DNA from: Gnetum montanum
Lineage: Eukaryota > Streptophyta > Gnetopsida > Gnetales > Gnetaceae
Assembly: GCA_015680685.1 (NCBI GenBank)
Contig: MNCI01020141.1
Coordinates: forward strand, 283,588-347,587
Length of the DNA stretch: 64,000 bases
Reading direction: 5' to 3'
Position 1 is the first letter of the stretch, and every line of letters begins with the position of its first letter. The notes under the pieces were generated by a model. That model was given only the letters and a program-made list of their open reading frames with translations, ran no database searches and was not told the DNA's origin. Positions 61,182 through 64,000 of this stretch are shown here, in pieces. Made by a program: the position numbers and the translations under genes.

Positions 61182-61765
61182 AATCTTGTTTAAAAATTTT
61201 TCTTGAATTGTTTACTTTTGTAGTTTTGACTCTTGATATTCTAGATGTAATAATTTTGGAATATCTAAAATTCTAGACTATGAGAAAATGAGTTATTAAA
61301 ATCTTGATAATGCATTTAATATGATGGTTGCTTGATAATTTGGTTGCATTAATGCTTCTTGATAAAAATCAATGGATAATTGAGAATGAAAGTTGACACT
61401 AGTGATAGATGTGTAAATGAGAGAAGAAAGAAATATGAAAAATTATGAAATTTCAAAGAAAATTAAATGTTAACTTTATTACCTTCAAAATAGGTCATTT
61501 CATTCATGTATGACATTACAATTTAGAGGAAATAATTAGAAGACATTTCCCATGGTGAGAATAAAGAAATTTATGAAAAATAAAGGTGAGTTTGGGCCAA
61601 AATAGTTTACATTTGCCCATCAACTAAAAAATAAATAAAAATAATTTGACTTTTTGTCTTCATGTGGGTAGAGCATTGGACACTACTTATTAATAATATT
61701 CTCTCTTTCTATTTCCAATTGATGCTAGTTAGTTGTTAGATAATTGACTCATCAATACAGTATTG
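61182..61765. other. AT-rich sequence, nothing recognised
   Basis: Would correspond to the LTR of the copia relic if preserved, but I cannot identify its ends. Confidence 0.3.
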
Positions 61766-61769
61766 AGCT

Positions 61770-63164
61770 TTAGAGGAATGCACTACATGGGGTCCTATAG
61801 TTGAACATAGAGTTGGATGATTTTATCATGTAGCTTTTGAATCTCCAACTTAGGATGATGTTGTTAAGCTTTAGACAACACCAACTTTTCTTTATGATGG
61901 TCAATTTGGATTGAATAGCTATGATGTCTTCAATAATATTAAAGTTGTTTTGAATTATTTTCCTAGTTTGTATCAGTTTCTTGTGCTTGTATTTATGTTG
62001 CTTAATGATTATGCTTTCTTTTATTTTTTCACCAACCCTTGTGGATATTTGAAAGTTTTTTGTAGTAATAGAATTAGGGATTGATGTCGTAGAAATTTTG
62101 AGAGGCTCCTCCACATGATCAAAAATGATCTATATAGTAGGTTCTTGTCCTTGTGGGGTAGGACAATAATAGTTATACCATCATATGATTTAAGTGTAAT
62201 AAAAAATAATTTAGCATTGCTAGATATTTCTAGATATTCTTATAGTAAGTTTGCTACATTCCTTGTTATGAGGTTTATTTTGATGAAGAAGCTTTCCCAC
62301 ATGGAAGTGAGTAGAATAGCAACATTCTCCTACCTCCAACTCATGGCTTGAGATATTTCTTGTTGATGACTTATTATAGGATGATACATCTTAAAGTAAT
62401 ATACAAGTATCTGTTCATTAGTGCTAGGTGTACTATTTGAGCTATGATAGTTCCTAAGCTTGTGGTTTCTATTACTAGAATGGTGGCTTTTAGGATTTAC
62501 TATGTTATTGCTATGGAGGTGCTTGCTATTATAGAATTAACACTTAGAGGTATTTCCAATGATCATTTCTACCTACTATCAGCTTGATCATTTCTAAAGA
62601 GAAGGCATTTTGTGCTTACTTGACTATGTTATTCATGTACCCTACTATTATTTCTTACTTGCGTAACTTTTTAATGAGGTAATGGAATGGCAAGGTCTTC
62701 TTCCTAAAATTATTCTCTTGAAATCTTAACTCAATCTTCTTAATAATGAAATAAAATAAATTTTCTATGTACTTGTTGCTAAGGATCATGGATCCATGTG
62801 TTGCATAAAATGAAATGCATTTTAGACACATCATAAAAAAGATATGAGAAATTCTTATCTTGACGTAGATCTTCTCTACTAATGTTAAGGACTTTTGATA
62901 TTTCACTAGAGTATTGTAGGCCTTGTATAGCCATATATTCCTTATTTCCATATCTAAGTGGGTGAAGATTAGGATAGTTTCTATTTCAATGTTGAGAATT
63001 TTCAATGTAGCAACAATGGCCTTAATAGCATAGGAGACAAAAATCCCTTCTATCAAAACTAGTATTTCTTCTTGAATGGTCTGGATACCTCCAAATAATA
63101 GCATAGAATGGCCTAGATACCTCCAAATAGACTTAGTGGTTACAAATAAAACTATAGCTATCAT
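61770..63164 (-). pseudogene. Third copy of the accessory ORF2 protein, without gag
   Basis: The open frame 63164-62655 contains GIFVSYAIKAIVATL, then HLDMEIRNIWLYKAY, KIYVKIRISHIF and CISFYATHGSMIL. It aligns without gaps with the central domain of ORF2 in element C (GVNISFLVKAIS; RFDLETKNLWLKQVY; RTYFKIRTFHLF; RISTYAARGSAIL). By hand count about 28 of 69 positions are identical over 62963-62757. Damage follows, then 62114-61770 is an open Lys/Ile/Gln-rich frame that could be the coiled-coil part. No gag, PBS or LTR of the A/C type lies within reach. It is diverged from C but open over 170 codons. Confidence 0.5.
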
Positions 63165-63479
63165 TAAGTACTAATTTCAAAATATTGCATACTAAGGATT
63201 AAACAAATAAAAGAACCTTTATCAAAAGATTCAACCATCTTTACTCTATTCTATAAGTGAACAAAATTTCCTATGATATCAAAGCTACTAAGTCTACCTA
63301 GTCTAGATTATATCCTACCTGTGTAATCTAGCCTTTCATTTAATATTTAAGTGTAATTCCACAAAATCTATTACCAATATTCCCTAGAGAGAAAATTCCA
63401 CAAAAAACCTAGAAACAGAGCAAGATTCAATGAATTTTGAAAAGGAAAACTATAGAATTATGTAGTATCTTAAACATCA

Positions 63480-63690
63480 AAATGCAATACTATTAACATG
63501 AGTAAACACTTTGAAAACTAAAGCTGTTTCGAATTAGTTAATGATAACAAAAATTGTTAAACCTTTTGGCTTAAACAAGAAATTTGAAATGAGGCTACTA
63601 TTGATACAAGCAAACACTTTGAAAACTAGTTCTATTGCAAATTAATTGAAAAATACCAAAAATTGCTAAATATAGAGCTATGTAAGAAAT
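63480..63690. repeat. Diverged two-unit tandem repeat, period about 110 bp
   Basis: ACTTTGAAAACTA, then TTAGTTAAT, then AAAAATTGTTAAA at about 63507-63560 recurs as ACTTTGAAAACTA, AATTAATTGA, AAAAATTGCTAAA at about 63615-63670. No coding role seen. Confidence 0.5.
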
Positions 63691-63699
63691 TTAAAAAAT

Positions 63700-64000
63700 T
63701 TCAAGAATGAGATGCTAAGCATAATACAATATTTACCACTAGCTAAGAAACTATGATATAGTAAGAAAATAAGAATTAATTCAAAGGATTAAAGTAAATT
63801 AGCTAAATCAAATATGAAGTTAAAATGCCATCGTACTTGAAATTGCTCCTAATCTTTCCAATATTCTCTCCCCTAATGCATAGATGTCACTAAACAAGTC
63901 TACTCTGGGCTTTATTTATTAGCCTATGACAATTTCAATTGTCATAAAAGTTAAAGCTTCATATTTCACATGTTCTACTCATATAATTATAGGCCATTAG
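63700..64000. other. AT-rich sequence to window end, nothing recognised
   Basis: No gene, RNA or repeat boundary seen. Confidence 0.3.

Overview
This window is plant nuclear DNA, most likely from a seed plant and plausibly a gymnosperm. The evidence is one intron-rich nuclear gene in AT-rich sequence full of LTR retrotransposons, LINE and SINE relics, and a decayed piece of the plastid gene petA. The one host gene I can support is a complete UPL1/UPL2-type HECT E3 ubiquitin ligase on the minus strand. Its coding exons run from 54062 down to 40011. I placed 15 coding exons, all joined at GT-AG introns in consistent phase, giving about 3,752 residues, close to the usual length of the family. 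The gymnosperm idea is an inference from repeat load and protein divergence, not a demonstration.

Layout. 1-2521: AT-rich sequence with small tandem duplications, a petA relic (minus) and a tRNA-derived SINE-like repeat. 2522-9986: LTR element A (minus), TSD TTTAG. 9992-13723: SINE-like repeats and a LINE 3' tail. 13729-20738: LTR element B (plus), TSD AAAGG. 21020-21979: solo LTR, TSD CCTAC. About 22300-34061: old Ty3/gypsy element E (plus), split by element C (23344-32450, minus, TSD GGTGG). About 34700-37900: minus-strand Ty3/gypsy relic F (RNase H end, integrase, PPT, part of an LTR). 40011-54062: the UPL gene. 55500-56094: LINE reverse transcriptase fragment, cut by element D (56095-59087, plus), which runs straight into a partial LTR of the B type. 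59490-61181: further LTR-like sequence and a minus-strand copia gag relic. 61770-63164: a stand-alone relic of the accessory protein also carried by A and C.

Elements A, B, C and D form one related set. They have LTRs of about 0.8-0.9 kb beginning TGAT and ending ATCA, a primer-binding site matching tRNA-Asp, and a related gag. A retropepsin-like segment is seen only in B. None contains a recognisable reverse transcriptase, RNase H or integrase, so they look non-autonomous. Two features stand out. First, nearly every LTR has an array of short palindromic motifs directly upstream of the TATA box, and the motif differs between subfamilies (GATATC, CGATGT, GATGCTACATC, GTTAGTGC). Second, A and C carry a second reading frame unrelated to gag or pol. 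It lies downstream of an internal copy of the same palindrome-plus-TATA arrangement, and a third copy lies at 61.8-63.2 kb. I do not recognise that protein; it is the best candidate here for something undescribed.

All coordinates and alignments were worked out by eye, without searches. Element boundaries with target-site duplications are firm; relic boundaries are approximate.
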